Shown: positions 25,213-36,774, counted from the first letter of the stretch. The stretch: 64,000 nucleotides of DNA from Pleurotus djamor (GCA_029747585.1 JAPEVF010000113.1:42696-106695); one strand, 5' to 3'. Translations and numbers: made by a program. The notes: a model not told the origin generated them from the letters alone.

Positions 25213-25891
25213 TCGTCGTCCAACCTTCCATTCATCTTATTGTCTCTGATCTATGCATAAGTAATGTACACTTTGAATTTCTTGCAATATCTGATCTGCA
25301 TCCCCTTGCTTGCCAAGGGTTTCTAGTTGGGAACACCTTCGTAAGATCTTCAAGACAGCGATTTCTGATCTCACCAGAGGCACAACTCTAACTTGGCTGA
25401 TTTGGCCTCTATCAATCGATATCCCCGACGGCGGTCGTACTCTGCAGTAGGCTACCCTCGCGGGCTGAGCTGGATGAGTCCCAACCAATCCATCCTCACA
25501 CACTTTCTTTCACTTGGTTGATCCTAGTTGACCACTCGTGGTAAATTTATTTGCCCACCCGGAATGAAGGATACACGTCGGCTTTAGGTGTAGTTTCTTT
25601 CTAGCAGTTCTCAAAGGTTTAAAAACAGAGGTGTTCTGCCTCAATAGACAGAATGTGCACGGCACCCAAACTTCGACTTGAACTTGACGGAGCGCGCCAG
25701 TGGCCACTCCTCCGAGGACTCGGCTCGCGTGAAACCCATCGAGGCCGTTTCCCACGAATGGCTCGTCCAACATGTTTCAAATCGCCATCATCCACAGTCA
25801 CCGCTCTGCGCAAGGTCTCTAAGACTAAAACCCCGAACGAATATGTGTCTGTAACAATAGCCAAGTTTGCTTTCAAGACGAACTTCGAGAT
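25213..25891. other. Intergenic, with a possible kinase relic
   Basis: Between the SNF2 stop and the EST1/SMG7 start. The only notable content is a minus-strand frame resembling part of a protein kinase (separate entry). Confidence 0.4.
25640..25880 (-). pseudogene. Possible tyrosine-kinase-like kinase fragment
   Basis: A minus-strand frame contains TDTYSFGVLVLETLRR, which matches the kinase subdomain IX pattern (D-x-Y-S-F-G-V-L-x-x-E), and a later GKRPRW. No other kinase motif is visible in any frame nearby. If genuine it is a relic just upstream of the SMG7-like start codon. It could also be chance similarity. Confidence 0.25.
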
Positions 25892-28800
25892 ATGGCTGAA
25901 ACACCAGCAACAATCGCCAGGTGCTTTATCCCCACTGCCTCTAGCTATTACATAGTCTTGACGAGGATTGTATTCATTGTCGCTTAGGAAGGCGAAGGGC
26001 CTGCAGCAAGGCTTGAAAGATTTGATGAAGGATAAAGAACCCTGGGACAAAGAAGTTGAATTCCAACGCAAGGAGTTTGTGCCCTCTTCGTGAAATTTTA
26101 TCTATGACGGTTTCGCTAACATGTACCTTTTGTCTTAGTCTACGAAAGAAATACCTTACGTTGCTTTTGCTACATCCTTCTGCAAAGGAGTCTGAGGATG
26201 TGGAAATGCGTCTATGGCTGCAAACATCATATAATTTCATCTTGCCATATAAGCAACGTCTCGCAGCGCTTGACAACGCTATTCAGGCCGCCAAGTCCCG
26301 ACAGCAGCAGCCACAACAACAGGGAAGGCGCGGCGATCCTGCTCCCATTGTCGAGCATCGCAAGCTCACTCAACGCTTCAAACAATTTCTTGCGGAGGAA
26401 GGCAAATTTTACACGCAATTCATACTGCGCTATTACCGACAGTTTGCATTGGATGAGGTTCGGTCAGCGTTACTCGACCTCCAAATACTCTCTGCAGTGG
26501 AGGAACCCAAGGAAGAGGTGCAGCTAGATGACTCAAATGACATCCAACCCCAGCGACGTCCTCATGCCATCTTTCCCCCCGAAGACGCTCCGCAACCACC
26601 TCCTACGCAGTCCGAGCGCAGTGGGCGGCTCAATACTCTCAGTAAGGCGCTCATATGCCTGGGCGACATTTCTAGATACCGCGACGTGTACGGTGACAAT
26701 CGCAGTCGTAATCAAAGCCGTCGTGGCCGTGGAGGACCGCCCGAACCAACCCACCGCCCACAAACTTACGAGAAAGCCTTTCAATGTTATGAGAAGGCAC
26801 GAATACTATCTCCAGACGTGGGGAATGCTTCGCATCAGCTAGCCATTCTTTCCGCATACAACCACGATATATTCAATTCCGTGGTTCATTACTACCGAGC
26901 AATCTGCGTAGTCCACCCCTACGACACCGCGGCCGGAAATTTTGGGCATGTTCTCGATAGAGCATACAGACAGTGGAAGAACTCGGATAAAGAGAGGAAG
27001 CACGCTCTCCAAGGATCCAACCATTCACCCACAGCACGAGTTGGTGCATTTACGGACAGTATAGTCTTACTACATGCCCTTTGGCGTCTTGATCCTCGAA
27101 AGTAAGCTTTCGTGAACCTAACTGAGAAGTTCCCCAGTAATGTCCCTTTCAGAATGGATAATGAAGCACCTGGACATGCTAATACTGTCCTTGAAGGCTT
27201 CAAGTCTCTTACGGCTGAACGAATTTTGACAATCGACGTGATCACTAAAGTTGTTGTCGCCTCTCAGGGTGCCCTATGGAAACATCGAATGGTCCGCGAT
27301 TCTTCAGCTTCAAATAAAAAGCCAAATGCAGCCTCGGCGACAACCGAGAAGCGTATATTTATCCATCTCTTATCCGTCCACCGCGTCCTCCTTGAAGTTG
27401 GTTTGAACGAGCTCAAGGAACCCCCACAAGCGGAAAACGACTTGGCCGAACGTATCTCAGCCGTCTTCCGCCGGACTTTACCTGCTCTTCGCATTGCTGG
27501 GAAGTGGCTTAAAGCCAACTCTAAATACCTTCTTCAGGCTACGAGGACGAGCGATGATGACGATGATCCCCTTCAAGCATTTTGGCGCGCATACGCTCAG
27601 TTCTTTAGTGCTTTGGTACGATCCTTCCCCCTGGAAAGTCTTCCTTCGCTTCAGGTCCTTCTGGAAGAGGACATTGACATGAAAGGCTTCCTCCCCTTGC
27701 GAAAGGCAATGGGTACACTAGTCACTAAGCCAGACACCACTGACTCTGCTAAACAACTGCAACATCCCAATGTTGAGCAATTGATGCGAATACATGACCT
27801 GCTTACCGATGCGAAGTCTGTTGTATCCGCTGTGGTTCGTACCCTCCCTCGCCATGGTCGGATGTCCTCGGCTGACCTGCCTTGCTTCCATAGAAGTGTC
27901 CCGTCTCCCTCCATGGCGATCGATTTGTGCTGAAGAGTGTCGAATCAGTCCGTCAACCTGCATCACTACAGGAACAACCAAGCAAAGTCCCGGTCGCAAT
28001 TACCCCTCAGCAGCAGCTTATGGACGAAATAAGAGACGAAGGCTTCATGGTTCATCAGAAATCGGCCCGCGACGAAGACATGATGACCGAAACGACATCT
28101 CGAACTGAAGATGACCCTGTCGGTGACGCATTCAAGCAAGCGCTTGCTTCAGACCAGGAAGTCGACGATGACGATGACGAAGAACAGATTGTTTGGGACC
28201 CCAGGTCGGTTCTGAAATTGTTTTTGTGCTCAACCGTCGTAACCTTTATCTCTCAGACCCCACTTGTCACCCGTATCTCTTCGAGGTTTGCCATCACCTC
28301 CACTCAACCAAACTCCAATGACCCCCGTCAAATCGCCCATCAGCCCAATCGGACCTCCCATCACCCCCACACATAGACCGAGCATATCTGCTCAACTCAA
28401 AGCATCTCCGCCTCAAGTTAGAACTACCGCTGAAGATCTCCTCAATAGTTTCGCTGTCTCCCATCGACCCAAGGTCGCTACTCATCCGCCCGCCCCTTCA
28501 CAACCCCTTCTCTTTGGCTCCGGGTCTTTAAGCCATCCAAACAACTCCATTTGGTCAGCAACTCTCGATGATCAAGTTATGAACTCTGCGGGTCAACACA
28601 GCGTCGTATACCAATCTGTACCTCACGCACATCATGCACATTCTTTGTCACAACCCTCGTCGACCTGGCAGTCTTCGCAGCCGACAATGTCAAGTCAATA
28701 CTCTCAGTACAATCTTCCCGGGGCATTACCGTCTCCAGCCAATATCCACCTCATGCAACAGCCTATCTCGGGTCATCACAGGCTACCCTCAGCTACATTA

Positions 28801-29076
28801 CCATCCAGCCAGGAGCTTTATTCCACCACGGCTCAGCTCGCAGTTGCCCCACCGCAACATATTACCAATCCACTGCTGACGCAACAACACGTTTCGCCTA
28901 TATTCTCAGGACAGATTGAAGGTCACCCATACCCGCCGATGGAGGGTGCGTTATACGAAACACCCTACCTACCATACCCTCCGGACCGCAGTTTAATCGT
29001 GCCCCATGGTCGGCCCACCGATCCCAGGCTTGGCTCGCTGCCGCCTCTCGCTCAGCCTTGGGGGAACACAGGGTAA
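25892..29076 (+). CDS. EST1/SMG7-like protein (nonsense-mediated decay or telomere factor)
   Basis: The start is MAETPATIAR, with the first intron at 25,921-25,987. An N-terminal helical 14-3-3-like/EST1 region follows, with EVEFQRK, YRKKYLTLLLLHP and FYTQFILRYY. Next is the EST1 DNA/RNA-binding domain, with LNTLSKALICLGDISRYRD, YEKAFQCYEKARILSPDVG and QLAILSAYNHDIFNSVVHYY, the characteristic TPR-like block. Later exons give helical repeats (RIFIHLLSVHRVLLEVGLNE), an acidic DDDDDEEQIVWDP linker and a Pro/Ser/His-rich disordered tail ending PLAQPWGNTG with TAA at 29,074-29,076. No PIN domain is seen, so EBS1/SMG7 fits better than SMG6. Fungal relatives act in mRNA decay. Confidence 0.85.
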
Positions 29077-29331
29077 GAACCTCACAAGTTCTACCGTTGA
29101 GATCTTGAAAGCCTCATCCACCAATCGAGGGCGGACGGACCACTCGAAGGCCTCAGCTTTGGACCCCTGCATCGGGAAACCAAGGCTTTGGCCATGACAT
29201 TCTTGTCCTTGGAATCGGTCCAAACATTGTGATGTAGTGTTCGCATGTATTTTGTAGAGTCTGCCGCCAACGTGTACGTATGCTCGAGATAGGCAATTTC
29301 TTTCTCCAACTTGCAAACAAAAACGCGTATA

Positions 29332-29900
29332 CTACGTCTCCCAAGGCTTTTTCCTTGTCTCTGCCTTAGATTCTGTCGGAGTCGCATCCTAATCTTCAAG
29401 TCAGCGGTGTCCAGGTGCATAAGAGAGACATACATTCAAGATGTTGGGGATAACTTTGTTATTTGGTATTTCGCCTACGCGTCCGGACTGAATCAGGTCC
29501 TGCAATTCAGAAAACGACAAAATACGTGGTTCTTCCTCGCTGGTTACGGGTGCTGGTTGCGTCGGAAGCTTGAGTTCGTAGTCGCGAACAGCATCGACAC
29601 CTAGGTTTCTGCCCGACTTTCTGGGCCTTTCTATCAGCAGGGCGACACTTTCGGGCCAAATAAACTGACCGGTTGAAAAAGAATACGCGAGCTAGTCTCA
29701 TAACCTCTCCCTTCTCAGCATCATCCTTGCCGTTCAACGCTCCCCCAGAAACCAACGTTTCCAGACCTTGCTTCGGCTGGCTGAGCGCAAGGTTGTCATA
29801 GAATGATATTTACAGTATGTACCTTGAATTCTTCATCGGAATCGAAGGGAAATTGGGAATAGGCCTCGAGGTCCGTCGTTTCGATCTGGGTGTCTGCCAT
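29332..29900 (-). CDS. PEX39-like small peroxisomal import protein (KPWE motif)
   Basis: Small protein of about 140 residues in five exons. The start is MADTQIETTDLEAYSQF. An N-terminal acidic part is followed by LARVFFFNR, then RILSFSELQDLIQSGRVGEI and IPNILN, ending ETRKKPWET with TAG at 29,332. The pattern SFxELxxLIxxG...IP near a terminal R/KPWE motif is that of the recently described PEX39 proteins (human C6orf226, yeast Yjr012c), which help PTS2 cargo import with PEX7. I assign it from memory of that motif. Introns were set so the frame stays open: after EEFK, after FFFNR and after IPNILN, all with GT...AG ends. Convergent with the SMG7-like gene (256 nt) and divergent from the ArfGAP gene (120 nt). 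Confidence 0.65.
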
Positions 29901-30020
29901 GGATGGAGATTAGATCAGTGTAGGAGGGATTTTGAGGGAGGTCAATTATGTCAGGGTCGTCAAAGCATCCGAGCAAACCCCGACTAATTCGTCATCAAAC
30001 GACCATTGTCCTGAACACCG

Positions 30021-31622
30021 ATGTCTGCGTTGCACAAACTCAACGCAGAGCGGAACCAACGAACGCTCCTCGAACTTGCATCAAAGCCTGGAAACGGTAC
30101 GAGGAACGGATTCGCGTCGTGTGTTCCTTGTCTGATGACGGAGATAGATGTGTGTGCAGATTGTAAATCCAGGAATCCTCGCTGGGCATCCCACAATCTT
30201 GGAATCTTCATCTGGTATGATTATCGTTACGGCATTTCACGTATGTTCTAGGCTGCTGACTACCGTGGATGTAGCGTAAATTGCGCCAGCGTCCATCGCA
30301 AGCTTGGAACTCATATCACCAAAGTGTACGGCTGGCTTGATATGCACACGCTTCGTGATTGCTTATGCTCGTCTTTTCCGCGTCCAGAAAGAGTTTATCG
30401 CTCGATGAATGGACCAAAGAACAGGTTGAGGTGAGTCTGATTGATCGTGTCAGGTTGGATCAGGCAATGACCGCCGATGAACGTGTAGCACATGAAGCAG
30501 AACGGGAATGTGAAGTCAAACGCATACTATAATCCCAACGAAGCACTCCATCCACCGCCTACTACTATGATGGATAATGAAAGGGATAGCGAGCTTGAAC
30601 AACACATACGTTGTGAGTTTTGTGCCGAACCCAACCACTCTTTCATCCTTTGAACGGAATCGCCAGCCAAGTATGAATACAAACGGTTCATGAACAAACC
30701 TTCAATGCTAGGGCCTCCATCGCGTTCCATGCAGAATGCCTCTGTGCAGCCCCCTTCGCGCGCCGTCTCAAACCCTGTTTCAATACCGACGTCGACCCCA
30801 AGTTCGTCGGCACAAACGGGCTTAGGCATTAATCGACCGCTTACATCTTCAATTCCTGCATCGTCCGCCGCGCCCATGTCTCGGCAACCACCCATGCGTT
30901 CAGCATCGCAACCGCTCTCAACAGCCATGTCGCCTCAAAGCCAGCAAACCCCACAATTCATGAAGCCTATGCCGCCATTGCCAAACCAAGCACCGGTGCA
31001 GGTGCCATCAAGCAACCCGGTTTGGGATGACCTCATATCGCTTTCGCAACCCTCAATGTCTGCTTCTTTGCCACTTCAGGTCTCTACCCAACCGGTGATG
31101 AACAACTTTTCACAACCCACTCAGTACTCCATGAGTTCACCCCTTCTTGGCGGAAGCGTGTCGAGTCCCTTCCAACCCCAAAGCATGGCTTATCCAGCCG
31201 CCGCTCAACCAACCGGGATGCCCAACAGTTTTCAAGCGAACGGCTTACTGACTCCAAGTCAGCAATTCCTGCAGCCTCAAGCGACGTCTCCCATCATTCC
31301 TCAACCAATGGCAGGCTATCCGAGTAACTACCCACAGAACTCGAGTCCTATGTCCCATAGCCCCCAACCAATGTTCAGCACGCCGTCTCCTATGCTGCAG
31401 ACCCCCTTCACCAATAATATGACGACTGGAATGGGCATGCAGCCTCCCATGCAGCCTCCCATGCCTTATGCCACGCAACAGTCACCATTTATGGGTTATC
31501 AGCAGCAGCAGCAGCAACCAACGTACGCTACATCTGTCCCTCAGCAACAACAGTTCACCGGCTGGATGCAGGCCCCCATGCCCAGTCAACAGCCAGGTGG
31601 ACAGCAATGGGGTGGCTTCTGA
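30021..31622 (+). CDS. ArfGAP-domain protein
   Basis: GTPase-activating protein for Arf GTPases in vesicle budding. The start is MSALHKLNAERNQRTLLELA. The zinc finger spans two introns and reads CADCKSRNPRWASHNLGIFI then CVNCASVHRKLGTHITKV, a C-x2-C-x16-C-x2-C pattern. The catalytic Arg is in VHRKLG, followed by KSLSLDEWTKEQVE. After YNPNEALHPPP and KYEYKRFMNKPS the protein becomes disordered and rich in Pro, Gln, Ser and Met, with Gln runs, ending GGQQWGGF and TGA at 31,620-31,622. A low-complexity tail after one N-terminal ArfGAP domain resembles yeast Age2 and animal SMAP. Confidence 0.88.
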
Positions 31623-31932
31623 TTTTTTACCTACTCAAAAACTCAACTTGCTTTCGATTCATGGGATCATCGCTTTCTTGGACCTTGTTTAATGGATATA
31701 TATTTTCTAACACCACACACGCATGGACCAACTTTTTACCCAAACTCTTAATCACGTTTTGTGGATATCACATCCTAATCGAAAATACAGAAGATACACT
31801 TGTCAAGTCCATTTGGTGTCCATCATACTAGTTGTATAAATCGGGATGTCATCAATGGCTACCAAGTCGTAACGGTGAGTCTCTGTGTTTGATATGGACG
31901 GATTGGGACTTACTTCGAGCCACTTGCTCATA
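31623..31932. other. Convergent 3' region
   Basis: Lies between the stop codons of the ArfGAP (plus) and cerato-platanin (minus) genes. It is A/T-rich and fits two converging 3' untranslated regions. No gene seen. Confidence 0.5.
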
Positions 31933-32352
31933 TTAGAGACGACAGTTGGATTTATCCACCTGTTTGGCTGTTGCTTGGACCGTTCCCAAAGGACCCGCCT
32001 GCCCAGACGTCAAAGTATCCATCGCTTTCTTCGAAATGATGAATTCGTCCGCGTTGCGAGCGTTATCGATGGCGGTAATGTAGATGCGCTTGCTTTTATA
32101 ACTGAGCTCCCAACAGGTACCGCATTTTGCAGAGCCCCAAGCCGCCCCAGAGACGGCCCCGACATTGGGGAAAGTAGGTACCCGAGAGAAGGTTGGGAAG
32201 CGGCTGGCCAGGCCGTAGGTGCCATCTGAGCACGATACAGTGTTCATCGAGCCGTTGGGGTTGCCGTACACGTCGTCCCATCTAACTACGGAGCCCATCG
32301 AAAGGCTAGGGAGGGCGAGAAGAAGTGCGCCGAAGGCAAACATATACTTCAT
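31933..32352 (-). CDS. Cerato-platanin family secreted protein
   Basis: A 139-residue intronless gene. A signal peptide (MKYMFAFGALLLALPSLSMG) is followed by a mature domain of about 120 residues with VRWDDVYGNPNGSMNTVSC, GTYGLASRFPTF and CGTCWELSYKSK. The end is NCRL with TAG at 31,933. Four Cys are present, as the family needs for two disulphides. Cerato-platanins are small double-psi-barrel wall/extracellular proteins that bind chitin oligomers and can be sensed by plants; many saprotrophs have them too. The start is the first Met of the signal peptide; an in-frame Met lies 17 codons upstream and would spoil it. A TATA box lies 66 nt upstream. Confidence 0.93.
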   Translation of the reverse strand: MKYMFAFGALLLALPSLSMGSVVRWDDVYGNPNGSMNTVSCSDGTYGLASRFPTFSRVPTFPNVGAVSGAAWGSAKCGTCWELSYKSKRIYITAIDNARNADEFIISKKAMDTLTSGQAGPLGTVQATAKQVDKSNCRL

Positions 32353-32417
32353 GATGAGGATGAGTTGTGGCTGGTAGACGAACTGGTTGCTGGGGTTTAC
32401 CACTCAACCTGAAGCAC

Positions 32418-32425
32418 TTTTTATA
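32418..32425 (-). promoter_or_regulatory. TATA box of cerato-platanin gene
   Basis: TATAAAAA on the minus strand, 66-73 nt before the ATG at 32,352. It is one of the clearest core promoters in the window, as expected for a strongly expressed secreted protein. Confidence 0.6.
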
Positions 32426-32661
32426 CTGTGAGTTCGACGGGATCCCCAGCCCGACGTACATGAGCAACGGTATGTGTTCGGTCGGTGAAGCATGGGACAA
32501 AATCAGCTTCACGGTGAGCATCGACCGACTTGAGAGGTCACGAACGCTTGAGAGCATGGGCGACCCTTCCGAAGCGCATTATCACGGCTTCTCATAGTCC
32601 AAATGAGGCTGGGTATTGAACATGACCGTTTATACAACTGCTAAATCCTGGAAGAGAAGAG

Positions 32662-33698
32662 CTAATCCAGGATCGTCACCCCATTTTCTGCTCGGTCACC
32701 ACCCATTGCCCGTTCAGTTCGTGCCTCGCAGATGACAAGCCTCCGCGTGAGCTCCGATGCTGACTGCTGCACGGGTGCTATACCCATCATTGGTGAATCC
32801 AGAATGAGTGTTGACATGGCCATCTCCACATCCGTCCTACGCAATCGTTGTCCCCATATGCTCGATTTGTACGCATCGACGAGGCGGATGTACACCAGCG
32901 TTTGCTGTGTCTTCAAACAAAATCTGGCGACCGCCAAAGGGCTGAGAAACGTAGTCTGTCCGATGTATACCGTTTGAATGTTCGGCATCACGGGGAGAAT
33001 GTCATTCGAAGACGACTGAAACCATGGGTGGAGTTGCTCAGGTGTCGGAAATGCAATATTGGTCAGGTGGAGGTGTCGAAGATCCTTCCAAGTGGACACG
33101 GCTTGAAGAAGGAGGACGGTCACCCTCGGAACGATCTAGCAACACCGAATCAGTGAATTTCGAAGAACCTCAATGATCTTGAGCGCACGAACAGCTATTG
33201 AAAAGTGGTGAGGGGGATCAGGGCCTGTCCATAGAAAGTGCCGTGGTCTAGTTCCATAAGCAGTGGAAATCGAAAGGGTTATCATTATCCGACTCACTGG
33301 CTCAAGGAAAGGGCACCATACAGTTCCTGCAGCTCCTCGGCCAAGATATTTGAATGGGAGTTGAATCTAAAGTGCAGTTGCTCCAAGTGCGTTGTGCGGC
33401 CATGAAACCTCGTAGCTCGTAGCACAGTGTCTTTGATATAAGTATAAAGATAGTGATTCGCCACTCCTCCGGGCAGATCTATGGAAAGTGCCTGTGGTGG
33501 GCACGCCAGCGGCGTTTGTCCCTCAGAGAAAAGCCTTATCTGACGGATGGTGCAGAACCGGAGTCGTCGGTGTACAATTGGTAGGGATAGAAGATAGAAG
33601 GCATGGTTGACAAGGAGAATGCTAATTGGAGATGGATGATGATACAGCGTGAACTCTAGTATGAGGATGGAGATTTCTGAAGGCAAAGTCCCGATCAT
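32662..33698 (-). CDS. F-box-like protein with LRR-like tail
   Basis: The start is MIGTLPSEISILILEF. The first 50 residues fit an F-box-like fold (LPSEISILILEF...SILLVNHAF...PIVHRRLRF). The rest has Leu-rich strands such as WKDLRHLHLTNIAFPTPEQL, as in the large Agaricomycete F-box/LRR family. The end is NGVTILD with TAG at 32,662. One intron near 33,250-33,300 joins LSLSQ to PRHFLWTGPDPP. At 33,136-33,138 an in-frame TAG occurs between two Leu-rich segments. It disappears only if a 33-nt segment (33,136-33,168) with GT...AG ends is an intron, which is short even for fungi. So this may be a gene with a very short intron or one with a nonsense change. A truncated copy of its 5' end lies at 36.64-36.77 kb. 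Confidence 0.6.
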
Positions 33699-33751
33699 TA
33701 TGGTGGGATGGTAAGTACAGTGGACCCTGAGAGACGCGGATTTATGGGAAT

Positions 33752-36013
33752 TTAGACTTTTTGAGACCCCGTACGTCGCACAACGAAAAAGCGGGCAGCG
33801 ATCATCATCACCTCCGCCAATGTGACAAGCAACTATAGAGAGCGTAAGATAAGCAACCGTTGTTAAAGCTGCAAGCGTCAACGTACCCCGGCAAATAAGA
33901 TTGCACGCCACCATATATACTCACTTGTTAACAAGGCTCCTGCAACGGGGGCACCTAATTTCTGGGATAAGTATGTAGCTCAAGACGTATGGATTTTGAA
34001 TAGCCCACCGATGAGACCAGCGAAACCTGTGAAAGCACAACTCGGTAAAAACGTCAAGATCATAGCTGGAACAAGACATACCCATGACGGTGAAGCATAT
34101 GCCCATTCGAGCACCGATTTCACTAAAGTCCCGTGCAAGAGTGGCTAACAGAGAGGGTGAGCATCATTGCAGTGGGGACGTAAGTAGATACATACATAGC
34201 AGAGGGGGCATGAGAGTGACCGCTAACGGCAAGTATAAAGAATCAGTCATCGTCGATACCAGATCGTGACCACTGACCAGCACCGGAAAAGAAGCCAAAG
34301 AAGATTGCGAAACATATGACTCCTGCGACGTTGTTCACCGCCAGAAGGCAAAACATTACAACGATGATCCCAACGGTGTTGACGATCATTTGGTTGAAGA
34401 CGCCTGTGTAAGGGACGAAAAATCCAGGGATAATACGTCCACAAACACTGGCTGCGTTCAATATTGATATCTGGGATTGTGAGTGTGAGGGGGGTCGACA
34501 GGCGATGCAGGTTGGTACCCACTGAGTAGAAAGCAAATTCGCGGTCCATGTCGTGCTTAATCACAAAAAGTTGCAAGAAGAAGATGGGAAAGAAGATAGC
34601 CATCATGCACATAGCTCCGCTGAGCCAATTTTCAGCAACATCTTCCACAGGATGGTTGGAAGGAGACGTACCTGATCATCGCGAAGACATAAGGGGGGTC
34701 GCGAAGGAAGTCCTTGACCGGGAAAGACATGCCGCCTTTCTTGGGAGGAAGTCTTGGTTTCATCAAGAGGTTTGCGAAAAAGAGTAGCCCGAGGTTCATG
34801 CCAGCGCTCGCACGAACACCATTATGAAACCCCACTGAGCCGTTGAACAGTCGGTTCAACATGATCGGATGCAAGACTGCACCACAAGAAGCCTNCGTGC
34901 CCAGATGAGGCGGAGAAGACAGAGGACGATGGAGATGCATAACCTACCCCAGCCGCCACGATGCCCATGGCAAGGGCACGTCTTTTGTGGAAGTAATGAG
35001 AAACGATGCCGAGAGCTAGACGAAGGGACATGACTCAGGGGCTACGCTTAACGGCTGAACAAAAACTCACAGGGAATGTACATGATTCCACAAGCGGTGC
35101 CGCCTAGAAGACCCTGCGTCAGGAAGACCTAGGGAGGCGACGATGAGGTGTCGGCTAGTAGAGCAAAGTTTGGGACAAACCTGGTAATATTGGTCCTGGT
35201 GGGAGAGCGACAACATGAACACTGGTTGAGTGTTGATGAATAAACACGACTTGGTGCGATTACGATGACGGTTACTTACACGCTAGTCCAAACAATAGGC
35301 TGCCGCCTATCGTGAGGTAATAGCTTGCATAAGGTTATTTACGGTCCATACATGACGGATGGAAAGAACGCACAAATATCCACGGTCGAAAGCTCGTCCA
35401 GTAAATATCCCCAACGACATGATCAAAAGTACTTGAACACTTCCTATCCATCTGTTGTATGTTGGTCAGGAGCTATCTCAGGGAGGCCATGCGACACTTG
35501 CCCTATTTCACTGGACGAGTAGTTGCTCAGATAAATTCGGACGTAGTAGTCTAAACCTCTGTTAACCTAAGAGCAAGTGACCTGCAGAAGTCTGACTGTT
35601 ATCGTTGTGAGTTCTGCATCAGCGAGGACGACAAAAATAGGACGTACCCTTGATATGCGCCAAAAGAGCTTATATACCTAGCCGTAAAGCGTAAAGGTAA
35701 AAATTATGTTGAGATGCTTCGCCACAAGGATGTAGACTTGCCCGAATGTAGTAATCTGTGTTAAGAATCTACGGTTGGATCGGTCTACACAAAGAATGCA
35801 ATCAAGAGTTCACGAACAAACGTACGCTCCCAGGACAGTGAGCCATCCTCGTAGACCACCCTCCGGAAAATGATGCTGCTGAGGTTCAGGTGGTGCAACT
35901 TTTTCAATGACATCGATATCTTGCTTTTCCTTATCGTCGTGAAGGGTCATCGTATCTTGAGCATCGGAAGACTGCCTGAATTCTGGATCTTGCGAGGATG
36001 GATTGCTAGTCAT
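33752..36013 (-). CDS. MFS monocarboxylate-type transporter, copy A
   Basis: Major facilitator of the fungal MCH/monocarboxylate-porter-like family. The start is MTSNPSSQDPEF. A cytosolic acidic leader is followed by FPEGGLRGWLTVLGA (TM1 entry), ISSFGAYQ and DYYVRIYLSNYSSSEI. Later blocks are NGSVGFHNGVRASAGMNLGL, MMAIFFPIFFLQLFVIKHD, GVFNQMIVNTVGIIVVMFCL and FAIFFGFFSGAG, then GFAGLIGAPVAGALLTSEY and a last helix ending RTGSQKV with TAA at 33,752. About 12 TM segments over many exons; all junctions I tested keep the frame. Typical substrates of relatives are monocarboxylates or riboflavin; the substrate here is unknown. The stop lies 53 nt before the F-box start codon on the same strand. Confidence 0.85.
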
Positions 36014-36360
36014 GTTCGAGGACGGGGGAAGGGCAAAGGCGTCCAAAAGACATAGTAATTCGTCTTATTAGTTGGGGTAAAAACCAGGCTACATAGGATG
36101 CCCGAAGCCGAGGTCAAGGGTCTTTTGTCTTGGATAGGATGACAAAACCCCATATGTGCCTGATACGACGCCGAACGCCAAGTGACCGGAGGGATCATTA
36201 AGACAGCGGACATCCATTTTATAGGGTTGTACGGAACGGATGAAAAGGTGTCGCGAAGTTGAGACGGTATGATGCTAACATGCCTGGAGGCAATGGGCCG
36301 GGATTGTCAATTCGAATGACACGTTCGTATGTAAAACATGTACGGTTGACGCACGATATT

Positions 36361-36550
36361 TAACCATCGCCATCATTCACCTGTAAAATGAACAAGAACA
36401 TTGAGAAACCATCCCTAGGTATATAATTGTACTCACCTCTGGCCTTGGTAGCTACAGCTAGTCGAGAACTTGCCCAACCAACTGGGGCAAATTCAAGTGT
36501 GCTCTGTGGCCGATGCAGGCGCCAGACTCCAGTTTTCCGCTTAGCGGGCA
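36361..36550 (-). pseudogene. Truncated copy of MRE11 3' end
   Basis: On the minus strand the frame reads LPAKRKTG, then STLEFAPVGWASSRLAVATK, an intron and a last exon ending VNDGDG with a stop. The intact gene reads [27 protein letters not shown] and VDDSDD in the same positions. Only the last two exons are present, fused to the F-box fragment. It is a by-product of the tandem duplication and cannot encode MRE11. Confidence 0.8.
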
Positions 36551-36639
36551 GGTTCGGTGCGACCCTCGGAGGACTTCTGCCAATCCTTCCTGCCAATTCT
36601 ACCACATTGTTGTAGAGGTGAGTTCAAAAACCTGATCTG

Positions 36640-36774
36640 ACGGTACAGTGGCCCGATAAAAGACGGGCTGACAAGGAGAATGCTAATTGGAGAGGGATAT
36701 TGGTACAGCGTGAATTGGTATGAGGACTCTAGTAGTATGAGGATGAACATCTCCGAAGGCAAAGTCGCAATCAT
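36640..36774 (-). pseudogene. Truncated copy of F-box gene 5' end
   Basis: The frame begins MIATLPSEMFILIL, then YPSPISILLVSPSF, parallel to MIGTLPSEISILIL and HPSPISILLVNHAF of the gene at 33,698. It has a small insertion, then loses similarity after about 45 codons at the junction with the MRE11 fragment. Its ATG lies 13 nt after the MFS B stop (53 nt in unit A). Confidence 0.75.

Larger units (their letters stand above)
33620..36550. repeat. Tandem duplication unit A (F-box 5' end, MFS A, MRE11 3' fragment)
   Basis: Left unit of a direct duplication. It contains the 5' end of the intact F-box gene, complete MFS gene A and a degenerate copy of the MRE11 3' end. The matching order in unit B (36,640-39,790) is F-box fragment, MFS B, intact MRE11. 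Equivalent points are 3,036 nt apart (MFS stops), 3,076 nt (F-box starts) and about 3,230 nt (MRE11 tails). Limits are approximate. Confidence 0.8.

Noticed and set aside
25619..26071. Long minus-strand open frame overlapping the SMG7-like first exons
   Set aside because: The plus strand carries well-supported EST1/SMG7 exons here. Only the short kinase-like motif upstream of them was kept, as a weak relic.
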